A DNA stretch of 64,000 bases from Himantopus leucocephalus (lineage: Eukaryota > Chordata > Aves > Charadriiformes > Recurvirostridae): positions 204,616,556 to 204,680,555 of the forward strand of contig RSEF01000001.1 of assembly GCA_003993805.1 (NCBI GenBank), written 5' to 3'. A program made the translations under genes and the position numbers. The notes beneath the pieces are model-generated. The model had not been told where the DNA came from, ran no database searches, and worked only from the letters and a program-made list of their open reading frames with translations. Of the stretch, positions 25,518-38,010 are shown piece after piece (positions within the stretch are counted from its first letter, which is position 1; every line of letters begins with the position of its first letter).

Positions 25518-27676
25518 ATCCAGAATCTGTGGGAAGTGGTTGAGAACAGAACTCACGTTACCTGCTGTAAATGTTAGCAACTTCAAGTATAGGCCTTGTT
25601 TATACCTGTGAATAATATATGAACTGATTCTGACTTCCAATTAGTAATTAATGGCTTGTGTTAATAGACTATTTCAACATTATTTGTTACCCAGCGCTAC
25701 TGCACCCGACATGGACAGCTGAGCATCAATTAACCGTATCAACTGATTCTCTTCTGCAGCCAGACAGGATCACAAGAACATTTCAAACTGCAGCATAACA
25801 AGTCGTGTGCTCTCAAAACATGTCCGGTAGCTGAACAGCTCATGCACCTTACACAGCAAGGTGTTCATCAGGGCGTTCAGCAAAAGAACCAGGAGGAACT
25901 TGAGTAGTTGTGGGTAGTTAACATTATAGATGTACAGAAACAGGTAAGTAAACATGTTATGATCTTCATAATGATTTTAGATTGTTTAATTTTTGCATTA
26001 TTTGAGCAGGTTTCTCTGAGACAATTAACAAAATAGCATGATAGCAGTCTCATTAATGGAACTACCAAGAAAGTTCCATTACACTAATATGAAGTACTGA
26101 AGAAGGTCCTTTTATATGGATTTTTAGAGATTTCTGCTCTTTCTAAAAGCTTTTGAGCATACAGTGAAGCTATGCGAGGTCTTCTTTCATTGGCCAGAAC
26201 AGAGTAACACCTATAATACAGGGTTTTGTCTCTTCTGATGTACAAGGATTATAGGGACTGCCAGAGCGAAACCAAGAACTGTCGCCCTGGAGCTGACAAG
26301 TTGGAGCTGGGAACTGAAAGAGCTCATGTCCGTGGTGTCCACCATGGTGGTCCTCAAGCACCCCCTGGGGGGTGACTGAGGTGCCCGAAGCAAAGGGGTC
26401 CCCCCCTGCAGCCACCTGCCTACACCATGTCTCTCCAGGTTGTTGCGAGGGAGCTGAATGTCAAAGATGCAGGATTGAAGTGGGCAGGTGCTACCAAAAA
26501 TGTATTTGCTAAGGGGATTGAGGTGAGGTGGAAAGCCTAGGGCCCTCAAGATGTTTTTTCTTCCCTAGAGGGACCCAGTGCATTGGGGTGTTAGATACCC
26601 CTCTCTCCCATTTGTGCCATGACTGTACCTGCTGCTCCTGGGTTGTACCTCTGCGGATCGAGCACTGAGCAGGACCTGTGAGATGTACCTGCTGGGGATT
26701 ACACTGATTCATGCCTTCTGAGGGGCATGTAAGAAAACGTTCCCAAAACTCCTTCCCAAAACAAGTCAGAGCTGATAGGAATGGCTTGCTGTGCTGGGAG
26801 CTGCCAAACTGAAGTAGAAATAGGTGTATTCCCCGGCCGCAGGCAGAAGGTACATGTCATGTTAGTACATCCTTTCTTACCGCAAAAGTCCAAATGGGTA
26901 AGAGCTTATACCTCTGTGGGAATTTAGCTATGTTTTCACAAGAAATTCAAAGAAAATAACATGCATGGCAGCACAGGGTTTTTTGATGTTGGTGCTCCCA
27001 CGGTCTTGTCTTTATATTCATTTAGGATAAGAAATGGCCATTTTTACTGACTGCTCAGAGAATCGAGCCTCTCCCCAGCAGGACCACCATCTGTTAACAG
27101 AAGTGGTGTGTATCTTGCAAGCATTGCTCAACTTGTATGAGGACATTTTCATGAAAACTTACTACTTGTTTCTCAGTTTAATAGTTATCTGCCCTTTCCT
27201 GCCTGGAAACAAAATTACCCATTTGTAATAATATAGATACCAGTCTTTCTAAATGCTTATGTAAGTATCTTACCATAATTTCCTAGTGAGCAGTGTGTTA
27301 GCTACTGAGAGAAAATGACACTGATGAATTAATTTTATTTTGCACTCTCCCTTGTCCAGCCCCTAGCAGACTGTCTAGTGGCAGTGATGGTGGCTGGACA
27401 CCTCCATCACCCCTAGGGAGGTGTGTGTGCCTTCTCATAGCCACAGTTGTGATTTCCCCTTGCCCACAACCCTGTGGAGGACTTTGCCCCACCTCCCCAG
27501 CTCTGTTTCCTTCCTCACCTTCTCATCCTCCCAACTCCATAGGCACTACTGTTCACTCTCAGGCTCTTTCCAAATAAGGTGGTGGCATTTTTTTAAAGAA
27601 AACATGTCTATAATAAATGGTACTGTTCTAATTTAAATTTTCATGTGCTCCTGTCTTCCCACTGGCAATGTTGGCT
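25518..27676. other. Non-coding DNA
   Basis: No gene is supported. The part at 26,170-26,880 is GC-richer with overlapping minus frames of 64-112 codons. It could be a decayed repeat, but I recognise no family, no terminal TG...CA pair and no primer-binding site. Confidence 0.45.
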
Positions 27677-28025
27677 CCCTTTACTCTCCTTTCTGCCCCT
27701 AGTTGTACCCTAGCCCTGGTGTCCTTGATGCAGAAGGATTTTCACACCAGTCTGTGCTTACTTTCTCCCACAGCAGAAGTGGCAAAGTGGGTCTAAGTTT
27801 TGTCCTCCCTGTACGCTTCATTTTTCAGCTTTTGCTCTCTTTCTNCCCTTTACTCTCCTTTCTGCCCCTAGTTGTACCCTAGCCCTGGTAGGACACGTCA
27901 GTGTCCTTGATGCAGAAGGATTTTCACACCAGTCTATGCTTACTTTCTCCCACAGCAGAAGTGGCAAAGTGGGTCTAAATTTTGTCCTCCCTGTACGCTT
28001 AATTTTTCAGCTTTTGCTCTCTTTC
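27677..28025 (+). repeat. Assembly duplication around single N at 27845
   Basis: The sequence at 27677-27843 is repeated at 27846-28025, with one N between. The second copy carries a 13-base insertion (AGGACACGTCAGT, at about 27,889) and at least three substitutions. The pattern fits two haplotypes of one locus placed end to end. No biological tandem repeat is needed to explain it. Confidence 0.85.
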
Positions 28026-28569
28026 CTGTGATGCTATTATTGTTTTATTTCAGTCTGAAGGCATTTGAGTTCCTGGAAGAACTTTTTCCCACCTAAACTT
28101 TTTATAAGAAGTTATGGACAGTCTGTTAGGGTAGCCATACCTACATCCATCCAAGGAACTGTGCTTTCAATTATCATGTGAAAAACTAGATATAATAAAG
28201 TCATATTGATAAAGTTATCTAATGGTGAAGGAAGATATTAGCCCAAGATATTAGCCTAATCCATCCAAAAATATGGGCTTATTTTATTAAGGATCTTCAG
28301 AGTCAAATACAAATATATTTTTCAGGGACATTTGGACCACAACTGCATTGAGAAGTTGCAGTGAATGAAGAAGTCCACACTAGAGGGAGTGAAATACCAA
28401 GCAGTTCATAGACTTGCAGTAGGGTGCAATTATAGGGGTTGCTGTCAGGTTTTAGAGGGTAACATACAACTAAAAGTCATTGGAAGCTGAGTTTCTTACT
28501 CTTCCCTGTGCATTGTCAGCTGGCCGGGAATGCCTTGGGCATCCACAGAAACCATTGAGAACACAATGG
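28026..28569. other. Non-coding AT-rich DNA
   Basis: Nothing is recognised. The words AAGATATTAGCC recur at 28,230-28,255 as a short local duplication. Confidence 0.5.
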
Positions 28570-29460
28570 AGAGCTCTGTCCCTCACCCAAGGGCAGGATC
28601 CACCTTTTTCCTGGAAAATGTCTGTCCAATCTGCTCCCAGCCATTTCAGTGGTGGAGATCCCACACCCGTGTCCAGGACAGTCTGTTCCTTGACTTAGCA
28701 ACTTTCTCACTAGAAAGACTTCCCAGGCTTTTATCTGACTTTCATTGGCTTTTCTTTCTTATTTTTCCCTGTTGGACAAGGAAATCAATCTATTTGCTGC
28801 TTCTTTGCAATTACCTTTTGGTTTTGAAGATGGTTATTAGATCTCCCTCCAGACTTCTCCTCCCTAAACAACCCAATTTCCTTCAACTGTCCCTCAAGAC
28901 TGCATGCCTCTGGGGATTCTCGTTGCTTTCCTTTGAGGTCTTTCCACTGCTCCATGTTTCCCTTGAACTTTATGGCTTAGAACTATACAGAACACTCCCG
29001 TTTATTTTTTTCTGAGAACTGCAGGAAAATTAATTAGGGTTTTGCACATAATTTAACAATGTGTTTCACCGTATTTATTTTTTTTACATCAGCATGATAC
29101 TGTTCACTAGTGTTTACCTTGTGATCTACAGTGGGCTGCAAATACTCTTCTGAGGAACTTTTGTCTAAACTGCCATTGCCCATCAGATCCTCATACTTGA
29201 GGGATTTGCTATTGCTCCCGAACTCTATAACTTTGTACCTTCTGGAACTGTATCCTATACTTTTAAGACTACTTTTCCCCTGTTTTTCAAGATACTTTTG
29301 AATGCTTATCCTTTAACAGGTGTGCAGCCTCTGTCAGTTTGATACCATCTGCGGACTCAAATACATTATACTGTCCCCCACATCTGTCATGAAAATATGA
29401 AGCAGTACCAGACCTGAAAATCCTTGCTTTATGATGTCCTTCCATTTTGATAGAGCAGTA
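28570..29460 (-). mobile_element. Ancient CR1 LINE relic, 3' part
   Basis: The plus strand gives, in order, the antisense words of an old CR1: CAGTGGTGGAGATCCC, TTAGATCTCCCTCCAGACTT, CTAAACAACCCAATTTCCTT and AGAACTATACAGAACACTCC. Further right, at 29,335-29,360, the minus strand reads E-S-A-D-G-I-K-L-T where active elements read F-A-D-D-T-K-L-G, so the active-site box is destroyed (plus-strand 29344-29355). The element lies in minus orientation and lacks its 5' half. A 161-codon plus frame across the left part is antisense to the element and is not a gene. Confidence 0.85.
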
Positions 29461-30454
29461 TTGAAAACTGCTTTCTGAAGCAGCTTTTCCAATAAAACTT
29501 GCATGCATCTTATGGTAGCTTCCTCTAGTGTTTTCCCAGTTTGCTTGAGATCATCCCCTGAAGCAGTTGCAAAGCTTCACTAATGGCAAGGTGTGTGGCA
29601 ACTGCTTCTTATTCCTTACCATGGGCCCTGTCATCCTTTCCCAACTTGCAGAATACAGGCACTAAATACAGGTAGCTGCACTTTCCCAGAGCTCAATGTT
29701 GATACTAGCTAATGCACTGGTGGCCTCCAGCAAGAGCCAGGCAATCTTTAATTGCTCAGAAAGCCCCTAGACAGGGAAATCAGGAAAGTTGATGTTGAAA
29801 TCCTTCCAAATTGCTAGTTTAAGTTTGTATCTGGCACCATGCGGGTGCTGTGGGCAGCCCACCACACCAACCTGCAGGTATGCAGACCATTTGTATTGAT
29901 GGCTATAACTAATTTTAGCTTGAAAAAACAAACAGCCTATCTGTGGTTTTATTCAAAAATTGTAGTGGAATTCAATTATGAATGCCTGCTCAGAGCCATT
30001 TAAATCAGAAGTTGCTGTTTTTGAGAGATATAAAAATGGAGTTGAACATTAGAGCCTGTAAAAGGCAAAAAACAGTTTGTACTTACTTGAAAAAATAACA
30101 AAACAAAAAATCCTGGGGAGACTAGTGAAGACGTGAAGTTAAAATGAGTCTTTAACACTCTGCTAACTGTTGTAATCACTTACTAAAGCTACAATAACTT
30201 CTTATAGTAATAATCGTACTCATACCATTTCTATTTTTATACTGCAGTGGAACACCATATTGCAGCGTAAGTGGAGACTTCTACAAATACCTCTGTCTCT
30301 ATATGCTGGTAACTGCACTTTTTGCCCTCAAATTCTCTGCATGATTCCAGCCCCAGAGATTTTTTTTTTTCCTAGTTTGTATATAATTTATACACAAGTT
30401 CTGGTTACAAGGAATAAAAAAGGAATCCTTTTCTGTTGTAAAAAGATTAGTCTC
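29461..30454. other. Non-coding DNA
   Basis: No gene, RNA or clear repeat was seen. Confidence 0.5.
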
Positions 30455-30527
30455 ATTTTCAGAAGTATCAAGCAGTCAGAAATCCCACTGAAGTCAATAG
30501 GAGCTGCAGGTGCTGAACACTTCAAAT
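30455..30527. repeat. Small palindromic MITE-like relic, family A
   Basis: The imperfect inverted arms ATTTTCAGAAGTATCAAGCA (30455-30474) and TGCTGAACACTTCAAAT (30511-30527) flank a core CCCACTGAAGTCAATAGGAG. This layout matches, from memory, a small palindromic repeat common in turtle, crocodilian and bird genomes. Diverged pieces of similar type occur at 31929-31972 and 58740-58795. Confidence 0.55.
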
Positions 30528-31449
30528 CACACTGTTCCTTTTTTTGTGTTCATGTGCATAACCAAAATGACAACATTACAAGCTGAAACTTTCCTTGTAA
30601 CTAGTCTCTAAGGAGGATTAGTCTGAAGGCTGGTTTTCCAACTGAGTGAGATGATTGTGGTGTTCAACAATTGAATTTCACTCCCACGTATTCGCAGGGG
30701 CTGCGTAGGCTTCAGGGGTCTCCCCTCTGCTGAGGATGTGCATACATTCTCCTCTTCTGAGCACTCAAGGCTGCAGTTTTCCTAAGGAAGGTGTTTTGGC
30801 CAATGCCTCTTCACACCTGCAAGCTTGGGGTAGCTGCTGTCGCCTTAGGATTCAACTGCCCATTTCGCCCGCCACACCTATTTTCTGAGCTGGAACACTG
30901 AGCTGGGGGATGGGGGCTGCTTGCCTGGTGCTAACAACTGATGACACTGATGCAATGATGGGGCTTGTGTAGTGACATGAGCCAAACCTGCCTCTGAATG
31001 ACCTATTTCACTGCGCTACTCTGTGTAGAGGAAACTGCTACAGCCACCCTGAGCATATGCATTTGCTCAGTGATTTGGTACATCACTAAACTCACACATG
31101 ATCCTTGTGTGTGCCTACAGGACCAGGACAGATGGGACACGACGTAGCCTTCAGATGGGCCCCTGTGCAGATCCTCTTCGTTGCTCGTGGTGGCTGCAAG
31201 CTGTTGCCTCGGCATTGCATGTAGGAAGGGCTGACCTCTGCTCAGATTGACCTGCTGCTGGGTGGACAAGACAAGCAGAGGACAGATGAAAAAAAGCAGG
31301 GCTTGACTCAAGGGCAGCGTTCCTTGCCGGGTGTGTGAGCTGCAGGGTGACAAGATGCTAATGGCCGTGTTGTGCTCACCCCTTCTCCTTGTGAACCTCC
31401 TCATGCATTATCCGGATGTTATATCGAGGAAATGGGGTGATTTATCTGA
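30528..31449. other. Non-coding DNA
   Basis: No gene is supported. A minus frame of 133 codons (31003-31404) lacks recognisable domains and splice context. Confidence 0.5.
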
Positions 31450-31515
31450 TGCCACAGAAAAGGCCTGTGGCAAAGCCAGGAACTTAATCAAGCTCTCCTG
31501 GACTCAGGTTAACTG
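31450..31515 (-). repeat. MIR-like SINE relic
   Basis: The plus strand reads GCCTGTGGCAAAGCCAGGAA and then TCTCCTGGACTCAG. This matches the antisense of the MIR-type CORE region (cf. GTCTGTGGCAGAGCTGGGAA and TCTCCTGACTCC as I recall them). It is short and diverged. Confidence 0.55.
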
Positions 31516-31928
31516 TATCTCCCAATGTTTCCTCTGCTTTCAGTGTACTTGGCATTTCCCATGTGTCTTCCCACATCATGGAAAAAATACTATGCAGTTA
31601 CGGTCACACAACTCCAATTTATTTATGGCTGGCCATTTTGTTCCTTGGTCTGAGAAAAGCTTGGCCTAGGAGGGGTTATAGGAGTCTGATGATCTTCTTT
31701 CTGTTAGCTGCGTTCATTTGCTTCTGCAGTTGTTCTCACAGGAAATCAGGAGAAATTAAAAAAAAATAGTATTACTCAGAAATGTTCAGAGGTGTAGGTC
31801 TACACGGTTAAAGCATATCACCAGGTGTCACAGGAGCGTATCTCACTGTTTAAGGGAAATGTAATCTCAACAGAAGCAACAGGTCTATTCCACTTGTATT
31901 TTTCTGAAGCGTCTTCTATTAACAAGAA

Positions 31929-31972
31929 GCTTCACTGAAGTCAGTGGGAATTTTGAGTAAAAGCTGAGGGAC
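31929..31972. repeat. Fragment of palindromic repeat, family A-like
   Basis: CTTCACTGAAGTCAGTGGGA followed by ATTTTGAGTAAAAGCTGAGG resembles the core and one arm of the small palindromic repeats at 30455 and 48407. It is a fragment only. Confidence 0.4.
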
Positions 31973-32472
31973 AGACTGTCTGTCGTCTTCTTTACAGCAT
32001 GATTCATGTACAGAACCGGTTTCTGCATCTCCAAATGGCCACGGCTGACCTCCCTCATCAGGCAAAGACCAGCACAATACATCTCTGACCTTGCAAAGGG
32101 TGAAGCCAAGTAAAGGAGAGAACAACCCAGGGGAAAGCAGAAGCTATTTATATCAAATGAGGGAACACATGTGATGCCATATGAGGCAGCTTATATGTAA
32201 AGCCTTTCAAGTCTTCCACTCCAGGGTACTTACGAGTATGAACACGGTAAACATAAAGTGCTATTTTATGTTCCTAATCCAAAAAATGGCAGCCCTTCTG
32301 TGATTACAAAATGTTATTGCCACTAAAAGGCAAGTTACTTCTGCAAAACAAACACAATAGAGGAATCTTTGGTTTGCTGCATAGTAGGTGATTCAATGTT
32401 ATCATCAAAACTGAATAAACAAGGCTTTATTTTTAAATACTAAAATGTAGCACAATAAACCCAGTATTTTAC
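31973..32472. other. Non-coding DNA
   Basis: Nothing is recognised beyond the relic on the left. A minus frame of 74 codons (31885-32109) runs through that relic and is not a gene. Confidence 0.5.
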
Positions 32473-32525
32473 AGACATGTTTTAGTTTATTCTCTTTTNA
32501 GACATGTTTTGGTTTATTCTCTTTT
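32473..32525 (+). repeat. Assembly duplication around single N at 32499
   Basis: A 26-base sequence (32473-32498) recurs after one N (32500-32525) with a single A/G difference. It is the shortest of the seven joins of this kind in the window. Confidence 0.8.
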
Positions 32526-35500
32526 TGCAATGCGATCACTTTTATCTAATATATCTTTATAATTTCTTCATTTCTGTGTGGCCTAACATAAAAACCAGAA
32601 CAAAATCTTAAGAATATTTCTAGTGGCTGGTTATCTCCCAAAAGTTTGAACAATGGCTTTTGGCTTCTTTGTCATTTTGTGGGTGAGTTTACTAGTTCTT
32701 ATTTATGTAAAGCTCTTATTTATGTAAACCCACACATTTGTGGGTTCCAGTTTGGCTTACAAATGATTAGAATCTTTGTCAGTAACAGGATTTATGAAGG
32801 TATAGATGAGCAGAATATAGCTCAAGTCACCTAGTGTAAAAACTTCTGTATTTTGCCAGTAGGCTTCAAAGCTAGGGTGGCAACTATGCTGATGTTTTTA
32901 TTGTCACCTTTCTGTATTCCTCCTATGACTGTTGTGTGCCTTTTTCACCTTCAGAATGCTGCCAAAGAGTAATATCAGCAGCCTTTAATCTTACCAATGT
33001 GTTAGGTGACTGCAGCATCACCTTCTTCCACACAAAGGTAAAAATAATAGTTCCTTTCCCCTGAGGAATAATGTGTTTTTCTTGCCATGTTTTACAATTC
33101 TAATGTCTTTTACCACTTTCTTTTGTTTCAGGAGCTGTGAATATGCATTGCCTACTTTCCATCTTCTATTGTAGCACCCAAGTGTCAAAGCATGCAATAC
33201 GAAGTGGGTGAAATTCAACCCCCTTCAAAAAGTGCAAAGGAAGCAGGTTAGAACAGGAGCCTGAAATACACGAAGAGTAAATGGAGGCATTTGGGACAGT
33301 GGAAGAGCAGAGATAAAGGCAAGAAAAAGGGTGAGGAGGAAATATAAAAGATATGTCCTGTGTATAAGGTTGTTTTTATAAATATTTGCCATCATTTTTT
33401 ATACTAAATAGCATGTCTGAGCCATTGTGCTAGTAAAAATTGGCTCTCAGCTAATGTAATGAAGCAACGTTTAGCAAGTGTTGATTTTTAGTGGCATCTA
33501 CTTTCATATTGGGTCTTGTGTGATGGCTGGAATAAGTACATACCGCTTAAATATATGAGCTGCATATATGCCCACTATATTTTCTCTGTTGTGGTTTGGA
33601 AGAAAAGATTTTATTGTATGTACTGTGTAGAAAAATCTTTTAATTAACCATATGATACTGTAGTCATGGTGTGTAAGTACATCTAAATATCACCAGACAG
33701 ACTCAGTTTGAATCAGAACAGATTTGCTGATATAGTTTTATACTGCCTGCTCCTTGCTAGAGCTAAAGAAAACACTCTGCAGTAAAAGCAACTACAGGTT
33801 TCTATTCTTTTCTGTCCAATTCAAGAGTTGCTTTGGCTTGCATCTGGAAAAGGCAGATGGTGACAAGGACATTAAAAGTATGGGACTGCAGAATGAAGAG
33901 GAAACCTCAAAAAGGACCAGTATTAATGTCTCTCAGGACACCAGATGCCAAGAACAGAGCTGAGCTGAATGTATCCAAACCTATTTGAACGTGGCATAAT
34001 CCTATACTTGAGTGGGTTTAACTATGGCTACAACTGAGCCTGCTGGCTGTGGCAGCCTTTAGAAACCTACTCTAGAATACACAGAAAAATTAATACAGAG
34101 AGAGAACCCAATTTCTTGGGGATTTCCAGAAGACCCCATTTTAATTTTGTTCTATTTATGTGCATGGATCCATGTTTTCATTAATTTCATCTGAAATACC
34201 TATGAATGATTTCTTAATATATTTCCCATCTAAATCACCTCCAAAGGTAGCAATTGTTAAGTAAGTCATACACAGGCTATAATTCATTGAACATTATTAT
34301 GCCACAGAAATTGTTGCCTTTTGATCACCTTAGAAAATTAGTTTATTTCTTCTTGACATTTATATGGCTAGTGAGTATGGTCTGATCATACTGGGGAAAC
34401 GCAGCCAGCTCATTCTCTTCTATCTGCACAGAAGAGCGGCGTCGCATACAGTTGTGCCCTTACCTACTGACAATTTAACTTGCTTCTTAGAGGACATGAG
34501 TATTTTTCATTTGAACTGTCAACAAAATACACTTCAGATGGTGAAATTCCAGCATCAGAGCGATCCTCTAACATAAAAGGTACAAAGAAAATGCCACTTC
34601 ATCCATACATCAGCCATGCTGTGATCCGTATAGCTAATCCCGCAGAATGCCATATTTCAGACAGAGCCTGAACCTTAAATGGATGTGCAAGGTTACATGA
34701 CAGGAATGCAAACACCCTGCTAAGTCTTAAAGCCATGGTATTTCTCAGGTGGTACGACTGCAACTTAAAACTCTTATTTCTTCATTCTGATGACGATCTT
34801 GCTGATCGGCACATGACGGATGATTCTGAGATACGTACCATTGAGAGGCATGGGAAGAATGAACTCCTCTGCCCCTTCAAAAAACATGCAGTTTTAGTAC
34901 AATATTAATTCTTTAATATATACAGTGTGAAGAGTTTATTTCAGGAAACTTTTAAAAGCACATTACACAGAAGATTCATTGCTGAAAAGTTGCTAAGAGT
35001 TTTCAGTAGTGCAGGCAGAAGATATAGTTACAAAATGTAAATAAAATATACTTAGTAAAATGGCAAATGAACTCTGAATGAAATTCCTCCGGTGTAGCAG
35101 CCCATTCAAGGTTTATGACCACTCAAGTTCCACCTAAGCCCCCAGCAGAGAATTTCAGTCTTTGAGATTTCATCTAGATTTTGGTGACATGCAAAGACGT
35201 GTCCTGGAATCTGGAGACGAGAGGAATGAAAAAAGACACTTCAAGTGCACGGAATAGCTTTTAAAAATGCCTTTTTCATCCATTCCCCTTGGCTAGCTTG
35301 ATTGAATGGTTTAAAATTGCTTATTTAGTTAACATGCCTAGTTGCTGCTGCCTGGCCATGCACTGCTAGATTTTTTTTTTTTTTCTGAGAAATTAAGCCT
35401 TTTGAACCAGAGAAACCAATGAAAAAAAACTTGAGTCTTTGCCCTGCCCAGCCCCTTTTCAGGAGTTCACCTGTTTGCTTATGTCACGTTTGTTTGTTCT

Positions 35501-36889
35501 GCAGTAAATTCAGGGCTGGGATAGTCCCTTTAGCAAGTTACTTGTATGTTATGCCACTATCTGAAGCAGTACTTAGCCAAGGTCTCTTGGGGGTAGGCAA
35601 AGCACAGACCATTTTTTAATTTCATTACCGATTTTGTGGGTAAAATAAAAAAAAAAAGCCTTGCTTAATTTTGGAAAAAATATATTTTTTTCGAACGTCA
35701 GCAAGGAATATTATTAACACTTTGTCATCTACTCTTCTGCTAAGAAAAAGAAATTGTAAAAGCCTGATGATCCAAGCCCTTAGTCTTAACAGCCTAACTT
35801 GCCCTTAGTTTTTAGGAGACAAACTGAAAAGAAGTAAAAACTGAATAAGCAACTCCAGATTTAATTTACCATCTTGTCTTACTCTTTCATTGGTTCAAAA
35901 TGGAATGAAGTAAAATTGCAAACAAAGAACAAAATTCTCACTCAGGGGTAGAGACTGCTCCCCCTGGTCCCCAGGACCAGGCGTTTTAGGCACCAGGGCT
36001 GGACCGCAAAGGTCCCAGACCCACTCTGGCCCTGGGCCGGCAGTGGCCAAAGGTATTGCCACCACACAGGGTGTCTTGCTTCCCTCCTCTCCTCTCCCTC
36101 CTATCCTGAAAGTTGCTGTGAGAAACCCTTCCCTGGAGGGTGGTGAAACCCCTGAACAGCTTCCTCAAAACCTGCTCATAAACTCAGCCCACACACAGCA
36201 CAACTAAGCCACTTCCATGGAGTCCTCCACAGTGGCCAGATTTAGTTGGTCATATGGGTGTCATATGGGCTATTAATAGCCAGGACGAACATAATCCAGA
36301 GAAAATAGACCTTGGGGTATTGCCCTGAATATAAAGCTTAGTAAATGTTACGGCTCCAGTAGTACTTGAGTTCAACACTCAGATGGTCTTCGCTAAATTA
36401 CATACACTTCTTCATGTCCTATCACAACAACATTTCTTTTTCTCCCCTTTTTCATGAGTGAAAGAAACCGAGTGAGTAGTCTCCCATGAGGAAAAACCCA
36501 AGAAAATAAGTACCATTTGAGATATTCTTATAAGGAAGCAAGGCCATTCCAGGAATATAAATTTTCTGTTGACCTTTCTTTAGTGAGATGCCAAAGGCCG
36601 TGTCTACGCAGCACGGTGGCTGAGGTCCATGTCTTGAGAACAGTCCTGGCATGCCTGGTAGCATGCCTACCCACGTGGTCACAGCCAGGGACCTGGGCTG
36701 AGCTGGGAGCTGGTAAATGAGAGCTGAAAGGTGGTAAAGATAAAAAGCAGATTCACAAACTAATTCTCAGCCACGACTTACTCTGAGATTAATGGGAGTT
36801 CATTTCAGGGCAAAGACAAACAAGCTGGCTGAAAAAACAGGAATGTGAGCTTCTCCTGTCCAGGGATGGATGGGTTTCATCTTGACAGA
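32526..36889. other. Long non-coding stretch
   Basis: No gene, RNA or young mobile element is supported over about 4.4 kb. Homopolymer runs are common (for example A and T runs at 35,370-35,385 and 35,648-35,695). Small direct repeats such as TCTTATTTATGTAAA (32,698-32,727) occur. A GC-richer patch lies at 35,950-36,160. Confidence 0.5.
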
Positions 36890-36980
36890 CTTTAGCCATC
36901 TAAAAGTCAGAGGTCTATTCTGAAATAGTTGTCTTCAATCTCTGCACAGGGAACAGTGAATAGGCACTTCCAGAGGGTGA
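36890..36980 (+). repeat. Unnamed interspersed repeat, copy 3 (diverged)
   Basis: This holds GCCATCTAAAAGTC and then CAGTGAATAGGCACTTCC, in the same order and orientation as the copy at 11861-11960. It is more diverged than the other two copies and could continue to the right to about 37,080. Confidence 0.4.
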
Positions 36981-37924
36981 TTCTTCCCATCTCATCCTGT
37001 CCTATCCAAAATGTGCTACCCTGGGGCAGTGTTGGTCTCCCTCTATTGTCTCTGGGCAGGGTCTAGACAATTAGGTCACTAGCCCACTCCCTCTCCAGTC
37101 CTTCTTCACTTGTGCTTAATTATGGGCAAGGTTGATGTAGTTTAGATGTGACTAGAAGGTGTGTTATGGCACTACTGTGGTCTAAGAGCTATGCTGAACT
37201 ATCCTTTCAGAGATATCCTACAGCTTGAACGCTACATATATGTTAATCCTGCAGTGAGCTGGAGTTTGGCAGGGGCTGAAAAGAGTATATTCAATGTACA
37301 GCTTTTAAATTGCACCAGAGCTTACAGAGTTCATCTGCAAACTTACTGAAATACTCACGCACAGAATAAATAATCTGACTCCATGCTTAATAGATGTACC
37401 TCAACGGTAGGGCTGATTTTGCCAAAGGAATTACAAGGTCCAATTTAATGATCAGCTTGTTTGGATTGGGGATTTTGCTTAAGAATCAGATGGCTTTCAA
37501 ATCAGAGTGCTCTTTTTTTAGTAGAGATTTTATAGATATGACTTGCATGAAAACAGGCTCTGCTGAACTTCTCTTTCAAAAAGTTGTGGGCTTTATGCTC
37601 CTTTTACTGAAGGTTGGGAGTAACCTCAACACCTGAGGCAATATTAATGAAAGTGTTAGAGTTACTCAGATGTAAATTTTCTATAAAAATAACCTAAAAA
37701 GGGAATAGGGATTTCTAAATTGCCCCAGGACCACTTCAACCATGGTTCAATAGGCAGATGCTACTGCTGCCACACTGGCCTGTAGTGCCATGGCATCTTA
37801 AAAAATGTAGGTATAACCTGCTTCCAGTATACAGCGGTCAGGACACTCAAGACAAAATGGAGCTAGAGTGGACAGCTGGAGGCTGTCTGAAGACCACACA
37901 AGTCAGGGAGGTGGGATTAATTTC
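36981..37924. other. Non-coding DNA between two repeat copies
   Basis: No gene was seen. The left 100 bases may belong to the repeat copy before it. Confidence 0.45.
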
Positions 37925-38010
37925 ATCTAGCATTAACTATCTAAAAGCTGCAGGTCTGGTTTAAGCTAGTGCTCTAGCCTGGTCTATAATCAGTGCAAAG
38001 ATGGAGGCCT
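37925..38010 (+). repeat. Unnamed interspersed repeat, copy 2
   Basis: CTATCTAAAAGCTG, then TAGTGCTCTAG, then CTATAATCAGTGCAAAGATGG follow the same order as in copy 1 (11861-11960), with comparable spacing. The flanks (about 37,850-38,130) are GC-richer and may be part of the same element. Confidence 0.6.

Noticed and set aside
26170..26900. Possible LTR or retroviral remnant
   Set aside because: It is GC-richer than its flanks but shows no terminal TG...CA pair, no primer-binding site, no polypurine tract and no recognisable coding remains.
28530..29015. 161-codon plus-strand open frame
   Set aside because: It is largely antisense to the ancient CR1 relic at 28570-29460, and its translation resembles no protein family.
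34788..34829. Possible box C/D snoRNA (TGATGAC, CTGA, GGATGATT, CTGA in order)
   Set aside because: Box C to D' is only about 7 bases and C' touches D directly, which leaves no room for guide sequences. There is no terminal stem.
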